64,000 nt of DNA from positions 15,686,001-15,750,000 of the forward strand of contig CM046304.1 in NCBI GenBank assembly GCA_025267735.1, read 5' to 3'. The notes beneath the pieces were generated by a model that ran no database searches, was not told the origin of the DNA, and saw only the letters and a program-made list of their open reading frames with translations. The stretch comes from Mactra quadrangularis. Taxonomy: Eukaryota > Mollusca > Bivalvia > Venerida > Mactridae. Below are positions 36,471 through 45,864 of this stretch, in pieces; positions within the stretch are counted from its first letter, which is position 1; the number at the start of each line of letters is the position of its first letter. Both the position numbers and the translations under genes were made by a program.

Positions 36471-37871
36471 TTACGTTTGATGCTCATCTTCGGATTTTTC
36501 CGGAACAAGCTTTTCATTGAGAGTGGGTTTATATATTCGTATAGCCTCTGCAATCGCAAACGGCACAGATAGTTGCGAGGTTATGTGTAAACGTTCTGCC
36601 GTGTCCATCAAACGTCTATATAGGGGGCACCGGTCCAAGTAGTAGACAGATACTAAAATATCTTTTAAAATGTCCCTGGACGTTTTTCTTAACTCTGGTA
36701 GCATATTATTGTATTGTTTGCATTGTGCCAAGTAAAGTGTACACTCCGGAAAATTCTTCGGGGCCTCAGTCTTAACAATCTCTGTATACATATTGCGGAG
36801 TCTAGGGCGAATCAACGATCGTAAAACGCACAGGTCATTGTCCACAAAATTTGCTTTGCAATCGCCATGGGTTTCAATAGTGTCATTTTGATTTTTCGGT
36901 AGTCCAGGTGGTAAAGGATTTTTAATGACGTCAAGAAATGTATCACCTCGAGCATTATCAATTCCATAACCATCATCGTCACTATCATCATTATCCTCGC
37001 TATCAATGCTAATATTATCAATCTCATCATTATCTTTTACAGCAATTCGTTGTTTGATTTTATCGCCAAATTCTTTTTTATTTATTTTACTAACGACAGC
37101 CGAAGGCGGTTCGTCGTCATACGCTTGTTTTCGTTTGCTAGGTTTAGAAAATATGTCAGTACGTAAGCGATCTTGTTCCTGTGTATCCGATTTCAAGTCT
37201 ACTACCAGGTAACCATATGGTTTAGAAATGGCTTGATGAAATCTTTTCATGAATACGTTGCTATTTTGAGGGTACATTCGCCTTGCCAATGTTGACACTT
37301 GCTGTCTATCGACCGGGTTGTTAAATAGTACAATATACTGGGTGTTGAGCGCAATATCCCTGCAGGCCTTGCCTTGTGGGAATAAATTCTGAGTAAGATA
37401 AATGATTGATAGATTTCTGTGATGCCTTCCTTTAGTAAACAGATCAGCGATTCTTGTGTCACATTTGGCTTCAGACATCAAATCATCAAAAACGATCAAG
37501 TTCTTCTTTTCCGTGTCTATATATTTTGACTCGTTGATATAGTCCGGAATACCGTGAACAAACTCTATACGCGGCAACTGTCGTTCCAACTCGGTATACA
37601 GAGGTTGCCATTGACCGAAACACCAAATGATTCTCTCTACTGACGGACTTATCAGATTTGAAAATAAAAGGTTTTTAGTCCACTCGGTCTTTCCGCTTCC
37701 ACTAGGTCCAGATATTACCATCGAAAATGGATGTTGGAATGAAACAGGACCCAGAGTCGATGGTTTTGGATGATTGTCTGTATTATGTACCGAAGGGTGC
37801 ATTTTTTGAGTATGTCGTACCATATTGTCCTTCCTCGAAAAAAAGCGATTGCATACAACGCATGTAAACAT
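36471..37871 (-). CDS. A32/FtsK-HerA-type packaging ATPase with N-terminal C2H2 zinc finger, 466 aa
   Basis: Residues 4-25 form a perfect C2H2 finger (C4, C7, H20, H25). A Walker A motif GPSGSGKT follows at 55-62 and a Walker B NLIVFDDL at 124-131. TQNLF at 160-164 fits the sensor position. This order and the strand spacing fit the DNA-packaging ATPases of Polintons, adintoviruses and large DNA viruses, which pump the genome into the capsid. Residues 241-330 hold a basic patch (KPSKRK) and an acidic run (DSEDNDDSDDD). The C-terminal 130 residues are a separate, unrecognised helical region. The frame is intact. A TATATATATATG stretch lies 10-25 bp before the ATG, so the leader is very short or the start is spliced. 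No capsid gene is present to be served. Confidence 0.85.
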   Translation of the reverse strand: MFTCVVCNRFFSRKDNMVRHTQKMHPSVHNTDNHPKPSTLGPVSFQHPFSMVISGPSGSGKTEWTKNLLFSNLISPSVERIIWCFGQWQPLYTELERQLPRIEFVHGIPDYINESKYIDTEKKNLIVFDDLMSEAKCDTRIADLFTKGRHHRNLSIIYLTQNLFPQGKACRDIALNTQYIVLFNNPVDRQQVSTLARRMYPQNSNVFMKRFHQAISKPYGYLVVDLKSDTQEQDRLRTDIFSKPSKRKQAYDDEPPSAVVSKINKKEFGDKIKQRIAVKDNDEIDNISIDSEDNDDSDDDGYGIDNARGDTFLDVIKNPLPPGLPKNQNDTIETHGDCKANFVDNDLCVLRSLIRPRLRNMYTEIVKTEAPKNFPECTLYLAQCKQYNNMLPELRKTSRDILKDILVSVYYLDRCPLYRRLMDTAERLHITSQLSVPFAIAEAIRIYKPTLNEKLVPEKSEDEHQT

Positions 37872-37918
37872 CTTAGTGCATATATATATAAAATTTTACA
37901 AAAACTCTCCTTCTTACG

Positions 37919-38832
37919 TAGAGTGAGTGATTGAATGAGGGATTATGTGAGTGAATGAGGTAGTGAGTGAGGGAGGGAGGGAGTGAACGAGGGAGGGAAT
38001 GATGGATTATGTGAGTGAATGAGGTAGTGAGTGAGTGAGTGAATGAGGGAGTGAGTGAGTGAGTGAGTGAGTGAGTGAGGGAGGGAGGGAATGAGGGAGT
38101 AAGTGAGGGAGTGAGTGAGTGAATGAGGGAGTGAATGAGGGAGCGAATAAGGGAGTGAGTGAGTGAATGAGTGAGTGATGGAATGAGGGAGTGAATGAGG
38201 GAGTGAGGGAGTGAGTGAGTGAGTGAATGAGGGAGTGAGTGAGTGAATGAGGGAGTGAGTGAGGGAATGAGCGATGGAGTGAGTGAGTGTGTTGCGCCCC
38301 AAGTGAGTGAGTGAGTGAGTGAGTGAGTGAGTGAGTGAGTGAGTGAGTGAGTGAGTGAGTGAGTGAGTGAGTGAGTGAGTGAGTGAGTGAGTGAGTGAGT
38401 GAGTGAGTGAGTGAGTGAGTGAGTGAGTGAGTGAGTGAGTGAGTGAGTGAGTGAGTGAGTGAGTGAGTGAGTGAGTGAGTGAGTGAGTGAGTGAGTGAGT
38501 GAGTGAGTGAGTGAGTGAGTGAGTGAGTGAGTGAGTGAGTGAGTGAGTGAGTGAGTGAGTGAGTGAGTGAGTGAGTGAGTGAGTGAGTGAGTGAGTGAGT
38601 GAGTGAGTGAGTGAGTGAGTGAGTGAGTGAGTGAGTGAGTGAGTGAGTGAGTGAGTGAGTGAGTGAGTGAGTGAGTGAGTGAGTGAGTGAGTGAGTGAGT
38701 GAGTGAGTGAGTGAGTGAGTGAGTGAGTGAGTGAGTGAGTGAGTGAGTGAGTGAGTGAGTGAGTGAGTGAGTGAGTGAGTGAGTGAGTGAGTGAGTGAGT
38801 GAGTGTGAGTGAGTGAGTGAGTGAGTGAGTGG
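37919..38832. repeat. (GAGT)n microsatellite, 0.9 kb
   Basis: From 38303 to about 38803 the plus strand is an essentially pure GAGT repeat. The 37919-38300 part mixes GAGT with GAGG and GAAT variants. It lies inside the mobile element, about 50 bp upstream of the ATPase start codon. The three long minus-strand frames reading THSL repeats are translations of it and are not genes. Confidence 0.95.
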
Positions 38833-39597
38833 GCAACGCACATTGAAAACAACAACTAAAAAAGGGAGATAACTAAAAGGACGAAACAGGCTGAAAATAC
38901 AAAAATAGACTGGATATGAATTTAAAAAAAGAAAAAAGACAATGTTGTTTTTTATATTTTATTACTATATACAAAATAAATGAATACAACAAGATTTCAG
39001 AGTTTGTTTTTATTTAAAAATTTCTCACATACATGTATATATCATTGTATTGTCTATTATACACATTAAAAGGTTGAACAATGTCTTTCATGGACATTAT
39101 ATAATAAACACAATAAAGTCCGCAGATATTCGAATTAGAGTCTTGAATAGTATTTCAGATTATCCAGTAATTATTCTTTAACACAGTCTCAAAATTCACA
39201 TGATAATCACTAGGCATCTTTCCCTGAGAATCGTAGTACTATGTGTTGTTGTTTTTTTGGTAGTCTGTATTATTCTTATCATTTTATTTATATTCATTTT
39301 TTTCTCTAGATATTGAAATACTGCTACCGATCATTCATTTTAAATGACAACCTAAAATAACAATTCATACTCTTACATCAAGTACTACAATACAGTGGAA
39401 TATACGTGAAATACTCTAGAGTTTTGTAAATATTATTCAAAAATGCACAGTAAACGTTCTGATACTTCTCGACACTCTCTTTAATTACAAGTTCTTTAGG
39501 TAAAGTAGCAACAATAACGCAGATATTCACACATTCAACTTGTTTAGTCGTCTAATATGGACTTCCTTCGGTAATAAATGAGCCCGTGTCAATTTAG

Positions 39598-40158
39598 TCA
39601 GACATAAATCTTAATTGAACTTGTCACGCTTTGTTTACAGAAACAGCACTCGTTCTGTCGCAGGATTCTATCCCCGCAACGATTACATAAAGTATGACCG
39701 CACGGTGTCAATGCCACGGAAATGCTTTCGCTCATACAAACATGACATTCAGTATTTCTATCTTCGTTCGATAAAGTTTTTGTAACTTGTAGCTGACATG
39801 TTATCTCAGAGTTCTTCGTCGTGGAATTCAAGTGTGTCAAATGAGTATGAGATATAGGCTTCGGTGCGCTGACTGTGACATTAGACAATAGAACTTCCAC
39901 AATGTGGTTTAATTTGTCCCGTATAAGAGCAGCAACGAATATTTCAAAGGCATTGGGACCTCTCCTTTGTAAAATGTCCAGTAATTTTCTATTTCTTGCT
40001 GTGGTGGTTAATTGACATTCAATATCCTCTCTCATACTCATACTTAAAATGTTATTTTCCACCAAATAATCCATAATGTTCATAGTCTGATCATTGGTGA
40101 GTGAACGAATCAAAGTGGTCCATGATTTTCTTATGGCTGTTCTATGTTTGACTTCCAT
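39598..40158 (-). CDS. CARD-RING protein, IAP-like, carried by the Polinton-like element, 186 aa
   Basis: Residues 3-92 match a CARD death-fold domain (HRTAIRKSW, VENNILS, RKLLDILQRRGPNAF). Residues 138-174 form a C3HC4 RING finger: C138, C141, C153, H155, C158, C161, C171 and C174, with the PCGH core typical of IAP and other RING-HC ubiquitin ligases. The protein ends 12 residues after the RING, as in IAPs. No BIR domain is present. The family suggests ubiquitin ligation acting on cell-death or innate signalling complexes through CARD-CARD contact; the direction of effect is inferred. It lies inside the element's inverted repeats, so it travels with it, and was probably captured from a host. 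The frame is intact and intronless. Confidence 0.8.
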   Translation of the reverse strand: MEVKHRTAIRKSWTTLIRSLTNDQTMNIMDYLVENNILSMSMREDIECQLTTTARNRKLLDILQRRGPNAFEIFVAALIRDKLNHIVEVLLSNVTVSAPKPISHTHLTHLNSTTKNSEITCQLQVTKTLSNEDRNTECHVCMSESISVALTPCGHTLCNRCGDRILRQNECCFCKQSVTSSIKIYV

Positions 40159-40754
40159 CGTTCAGAATGATGATTGAAGAGAGCTTCTCTATAGGTTTTT
40201 ATGTTAAATCTACAATATAAGTCATGTCTAAAACTGCATCAATTTCTCTTCAATGAATGTAAACGTAAGCACATCAAGTAAATTCTGTAATGAAAAAAAA
40301 ATGCGTTTTAACGAATGTATAATACCTTTAAAATGAACATAAAACATCAACTGTGTGGACCACATTTTAAAGGTATGATATTTACCTTTCATCATTCAAT
40401 TGACATTAATAATAAAACGTTTCAGATAGCCTTTTAAAACCATAATAGAAAACAACGTATCAACAAAATATATGTCCCAAGTTGGACAACTTAAACATGT
40501 CATTATATCTCATATAGCTTATGCAATAATTTGGTAAGGGAAGTCTTACTCCTTATTCAAAAACAACTGCGTACATGCGCAATAAAAATATATCATTTAG
40601 CGACAAACAGTGGTAGTCAATAATCATGTACCATCTAGCGTAAAATTTATATTAACTATATAATAGAATAAAACTATAATCTGAATAAACTTGACTTTAA
40701 CATTTTACAAGAGGTCAGTATTTGTACCATTGAGACTGTGAATGAAGGGAGGTC

Positions 40755-40840
40755 AATGAATGGTGAAGTTATTGACTTAACTGATTAAATTGACTGATGA
40801 ATAGTGAAGTTATTGACTTAACTGATTAAATTGACTGTAG
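40755..40840. repeat. 42-bp direct repeat, two copies
   Basis: Two adjacent copies of GTGAAGTTATTGACTTAACT plus GATTAAATTGACTG lie in the right part of the mobile element. Confidence 0.8.
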
Positions 40841-41636
40841 TGGTTAGTCAGACATTGTAGTTTGAATTATATTAGAATATGTGAATTAAACTTTTAAAAA
40901 AACATAAGGGTTTGTCAAATTATACTTCACCCACGATATCTCGTTTTGAGACGTCTTGTCCCCTTGACCAGTAAATCGTTCAAAAACGACTAAACTAAAA
41001 TATTATGCTTATCGTTACAATATGGTCGTCAGCATTATAATATCATCAATTATTAAAATCATTTATTCGATGGAATATTAATTATAGTTCTGAGTAAACA
41101 ATACTTAACACCCAGCAATGTTCACCCCTCTAGCAGTTTAAATAAGTGATTTGTAAATTAGTTGTTAAACTTGTTGAGTTCATATTAACTGAATGAAAAT
41201 AAACCTTCATAAGTTTAAAGGGTTAATTCACTTACCTTTCGCCGAAAAAATAAACAGACTGTGTCTGATTTAACGTTGTGTTGGACAAAACTCGATGTTT
41301 ACTACCCAATGTATGTGGCAGTAATGTAATAAACTCATGCATGGTGCAACGCTATTAAATGGTATACATACTTGGGTACGATGACGTCATGAACAAGTTT
41401 AAACATGATTTCTGGTCCGCTCTATACTACTTCAATTATTGTGCAAAACAATTACTCATCCTTATACGAGTCATTACAAAAACAAGGTATGCCCTGAGAC
41501 GCTTGTTGGGGCTAAAGTTTTCGCTGATATAATAATTTATTTTTAGAATTACATACTTCACACAGGACAATAAAAACAAAATCATCCGCGCGTGCGCAGT
41601 CCGTGATGCCAAAGAGGCGCCTTTACTACTACTATA

Positions 41637-43600
41637 CATTGAACAAAAGTTCTAACCGATCACTTTTCAAATTTTGATTATTTTATAACGGACCAATGGA
41701 TTCTTATTAAATTTTGCAGAGGTGATTTTTGTGCCATTTTCTACCGATTTGTGGAAAAAAATAATTTGAATCCGCTTTTCAGCACATGCACTGTCTTACT
41801 AATATTTTAAATGATAAGTCTTTTGAGTTTGCATTTATTTAAAGAAATATCGTTGCATGCAGTGAGTCTGTGTCTAGACATGAACTTTCTGCAGACAGGA
41901 TATCTCACGAGGTTAAAAATATCTGCTCAGAAGCTACTGAAGTGGCCTGAGAACCAAATTTTGTTGATGTTTGATTTCAGCTAGATTTTTATTTCCAGTC
42001 ATTCATATTTGCATGACGCTAAGCAAAGATCGACAAAAGGAAAAATCAAAGCACTGGAGTGCTGGAGGAATGATGCCCTGAACTTATATTTTGATTAAAG
42101 AGTATATGATTATGTACATTATCTATAAAATAATGTATTAAGTATCAATTAACGGAATTTAACAAAAGGATAGCACTAGACTTCTCAAGTGGTTTGCTCA
42201 TGGCAAGGTTTATCTTACTTTATCAAACAAAATAAACTAGTCAAAGAATTAATTTTCATCAACACATTTTAGGGTCATGTACAGCAGCCATCTCACAAAA
42301 CCAAATATTATTCTGGACTATTTTCTTTAACCACAAGGAGCTGACAACTTCTCTCATTTTTGGTTATCAATGGGTATTTTTTAACGAGATCGTTCATATT
42401 TTCGTTAATATTTTAAAGATTTGGTGTGGAATGACTAGCTGATTTTTTTTCACAAAAACATCGACTTTCTAACAATTCATTTTAGGATTTCTCTCAAGTA
42501 CTAAGCTCTTTTGCATCAAGCTACATTCCCATTTTTGTTCACGAAATTTAAGTCAAATTAACGTTTTGCACCTGAATTTATTCACAATTAAAATTACTCT
42601 AAGAATCGTCTATTTCCTATAAATATTTGCTTAAAATTCCGTACAAAATTATACATATTCATTCCAAATTATAATCAAACTCTATAACTTAAAATCGCTC
42701 AAGTAAACCTTTAATGTGACACTTTGAAGACGACAACGTCATATCGCCGTATATTAAACATCCGGTAAGTGTAATAGTCATATCCAAAATGGCGGGTGTA
42801 ATAACAATTGGATAAGTCACGTCGGTAAATATTTGTTTATTTCGAGTAATAATGAATTTAAACAAGTTTTTCGACGTTTAAAAGTTGAAACATACAATGT
42901 ACGCATGTTATCTGACAGGGGTGTCTACAGATACGGAACTTCCGTAACTCTAGAACCTGGGTCCAGAGTTACGGTACCATAACTCTAGCCACTGCCTTAT
43001 TTGTAACGTTGACGTCGTGTTTGTTTTAGATATGCACAGAACGGTGCCCCCCAAAACTACCAAAATCATCCGTAATGTATTGACATAAGTATCATAATAC
43101 AATACGATCATTTAATATTGTTTATTACTATCGAATGATGTAATTATGCTACGCATATAACAGGCATTATCAAAAACATCGTAGGCCCTTTTTACTCCAA
43201 CAAGTTATGATTGCAGTTGTCACGGTTTGAGTTGTCTACGGGTTGAGTTGTCCCGTCTCCATTGCAAAATTTGTATGTCCTGAGAGTAACCTCCCTTTTC
43301 CTGAAGAGTTTCAAGAACGACAACACAAGCCAGCGTTGTATTACATTTAAATGAGATGTTAATGAGTTTCACGCTTGAACTACGCCTCTTTGTCTATGTT
43401 GAAAATTGTTGAAGCGTGAAAGGAGTAATCTTATACTTTCTTGTTACCATTGGAACGATGTTAGGCATTTATTGATTTAGGTTAAACACATTAGTTATCT
43501 GGATTAATCTTTACATGTGAAATGTAAATGATGCATGTACTTGAAGTATCTTATCTTTTGACATAGTTTAGGGCTCTAGTCTTCGATAAATTGTGACCGA
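41637..43600. other. Intergenic DNA, no gene seen
   Basis: No frame above 60 codons, no tRNA and no tandem array. Paired GAGTTGTC words near 43220-43255 resemble those at 10885-10960. Confidence 0.4.
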
Positions 43601-43663
43601 TAAGTACTGGATATTATTGTTCAAAACTAAAGTTTTTAATTCATTTTCTTCTCCGGCAAAGAA

Positions 43664-43666
43664 ATG
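43664..43666 (+). other. Candidate alternative first codon exon of the SAMHD1-like gene
   Basis: The sequence CCGGCAAAGAAATG is followed at once by GTAAGG, so an ATG sits exactly at a 5' splice site in phase 0. The same arrangement, with similar flanks (GGCAACGAAATG then GTAAGT), occurs at 45865. It could be a duplicated promoter and first exon. Confidence 0.35.
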
Positions 43667-43924
43667 GTAAGGCGTTATAAATACATAATAATTACGTGTT
43701 ATTTAAGGATTACAGGCTCTGTAACGCGTCGCGGTTCGATACGATAATCGGTTCTTTGGGTATGAGTTATTATCATAAATTATTATAATCATGTGTACCA
43801 GGGGGGGGGGGGGGGTAGAAATATCATTTGTTGAAACTGGGTCAAACTGGGTGCATAAGCCTCATTACGACTTGTACAGTGACACAAACGGTACCTGAGA
43901 TCATTCCGGGTGTCATCTGAGTCG

Positions 43925-44050
43925 TTTTTAGGGACCTCCTATCAACTTCATTCTCGTACCCAGCGGCATGTTAGATGGACAATCTTTATAATCTCTGGGT
44001 ACGAGAATGATCAACTTTAGACTATCAAGTGAAAATCAAAAGGTATACAA
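43925..44050. repeat. Foldback repeat with TCATTCTCGTACCCAG arms
   Basis: TCATTCTCGTACCCAG at 43951-43966 is complemented by CTGGGTACGAGAATGA at 43998-44013. A diverged relative lies at 60480-60575. Confidence 0.65.
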
Positions 44051-44345
44051 TATTCTACATTATTCAGTAATATTTGGAATTGATTGGTATAAACGACTGT
44101 ATTATGAATGTTCCTTGCATTTGACTTACGATAGTTTTTTATCGTAAGATTTTGACATTAAGTACCACAGGAATGCAGGTACATGTAAGTATGAGCAGCA
44201 CTCGTGATTATAGTGTTAAACTAAATAATATATCATCTACTACACGAAAGTCTATTATGTATTACATAGTAAAATTTGCACTAAAAATTTGTCACTATGT
44301 AGAAATACCGGTTTACAAACTTACAAATAAGCATTATACATATCT

Positions 44346-44569
44346 GTTTCTTATCTTATAATGCGGAACAATAGTTTCTTATCTTATAATGCGGAACAAT
44401 AGTTTCTTATCTTATAATGCGGAACAATAGTTTCTTATCTTATAATGCGGAACAATAGTTTCTTATCTTATAATGCAGAACAATAGTTTCTTATCTTATA
44501 ATGCGGAACAATAGTTTCTTATCTTATAATGCGGAACAATAGTTTCTTATCTTATAATGCGGAACAATA
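44346..44569. repeat. 28-bp tandem repeat, 8 copies
   Basis: The unit is GTTTCTTATCTTATAATGCG plus GAACAATA. Copies are identical except for one G-to-A change in copy 5. Confidence 0.95.
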
Positions 44570-44794
44570 ATAGCTAATATTAGACTAAATTAATCGTGAT
44601 TACTTCATATCGATGAATAATTTTATCCAATATTGAAATACATTGTACATGTATATAATACAAGTTTAAGAACCCGTACAGGAGTATAATTTTTTAAAAA
44701 AGTTCTTTAATCCAGAAATCATATATTCAAGTTTTTACTCAACACAGCAGGTGGATATAATCTATATAGATCTAATCGACAAGGTAATATATGT

Positions 44795-44850
44795 ACAGTG
44801 CCAACCAAAAGTTTGGAGACATTTTCATTGTGTTTGTCTACTTCATGTAG
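44795..44850. mobile_element. Left end of a Tc1/mariner MITE, truncated
   Basis: It starts CAGTGCCAACCAAAAGTTTG after TA, matching the element at 9981. I could not find its right end. Confidence 0.5.
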
Positions 44851-45016
44851 AATACCCCTATTGTCAAATTGCAGTCATTCATACACATGTTTTTGCACAC
44901 TAAAATAAATGGTTATAAAACATATTTTAAAAATGTCTTTCCACTTCATCATGTCAGGGATTCTATAAAATCCTTGATCATGTTAAACATTTTGCATGGT
45001 TTACTATTGTAATAAA

Positions 45017-45325
45017 GCCGACCGGCTAGCTCAGATGGTAGCACGTAAGTCTACCAATCGAGGGGTCGTGGGTTCGATTCCCGAGCGGGCCATACTTCCG
45101 TGGAGCTTGGTCATGAAATTATTTCTACGGCCATTCTCCCTCCTACCTCTGATTATTAATTATGTAGGACATTTGTCAGTCACTGACGAAAGTATGCGCT
45201 TAGTAGTTGGTTAACAGCTTAATCCAGAGATTTAGCCTTTCCAGGAGGAGTAAGTAGGTTCACTGACCGCAGTTATATGACCTATACAATGCGTTGCTAC
45301 GGCGTTAAACCCAACAAACAAACAG
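45017..45325 (+). mobile_element. tRNA-derived SINE, full length
   Basis: The head has an A box TAGCTCAGATGG (45027-45038) and a B box GGTTCGATTCC (45071-45081). The acceptor arm does not pair, so it is not a tRNA gene. The body (TGGAGCTTGGTCATGAAATT to GTTGCTACGGCGTTAAACCC) ends in an AACAAACAAAC tail. A head-less copy is at 59924-60167. Confidence 0.85.
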
Positions 45326-45864
45326 CCAATTGATATAAAACAGCGTCTTTTTGCAACTCGTGGTTTTCTGAGACTACCCAGCCATTATCTTTCTTTCCAT
45401 CTTCACTTCTGGCATTTTTTAGATATGATAATACTGTAATCTTTGTATTCACTTATTCCGGATTTTGAAAATTCGGCTAGACTTTTACTACATTATTGCA
45501 CCAAGGTACATGTATAAAATTAATCTTACCTGATCGTACTTTGTTAATAGTACTTGTTGATATACAACTACAATTTGTTTAAACTTGCTAAACTATTAAA
45601 TATTTCAAAATCCCCCCTTAATATTGATTATTAATGGAACCGGCCGTATAAAAAGTAATAGCAAACATAAACGAGTAATACAATGATATGCAGTCACTTG
45701 GGTTATCAAAGTAATATATGCTAAGCATATACATTGAGATACGCATGCGCTGGAATTATTTTGTATGATTCACCTAAGCTTTTATCTCCAATAAATAAGA
45801 GCCTGATAATTATTGAAACCTTGTTCTTGAACGGAAGTTTTTTGTTTTATTTACTGGCAACGAA

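Larger units (their letters stand above)
34599..41630. mobile_element. Polinton/Maverick-like element, 7032 bp, complete ends
   Basis: The ends are 126-bp inverted repeats (34599-34724 and 41505-41630) that differ only at two of the first nine bases. Weaker similarity continues inward for about 75 bp more. The element starts AG and ends CT. The 6-bp sequence ACTATA lies just outside both ends (34593-34598 and 41631-41636). A 6-bp duplication and AG...CT ends are Polinton hallmarks. Inside, all on the minus strand, are an A32-like packaging ATPase with a zinc finger, a small basic protein and a CARD-RING protein. No polymerase B, retroviral-type integrase, protease or capsid gene is present, so this copy would depend on another element to move. 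The near-identical ends suggest recent insertion. Confidence 0.85.

Noticed and set aside
37873..38855. Three overlapping frames of 282-322 codons reading THSL repeats
   Set aside because: They are translations of the GAGT microsatellite in three frames.
44346..44569. CRISPR-like array
   Set aside because: The 28-bp units are contiguous with no unique spacers, and the window is eukaryotic.
45020..45090. Possible tRNA gene
   Set aside because: A and B boxes are present, but the acceptor and T stems do not pair, and the sequence continues into a SINE body found again at 59924.
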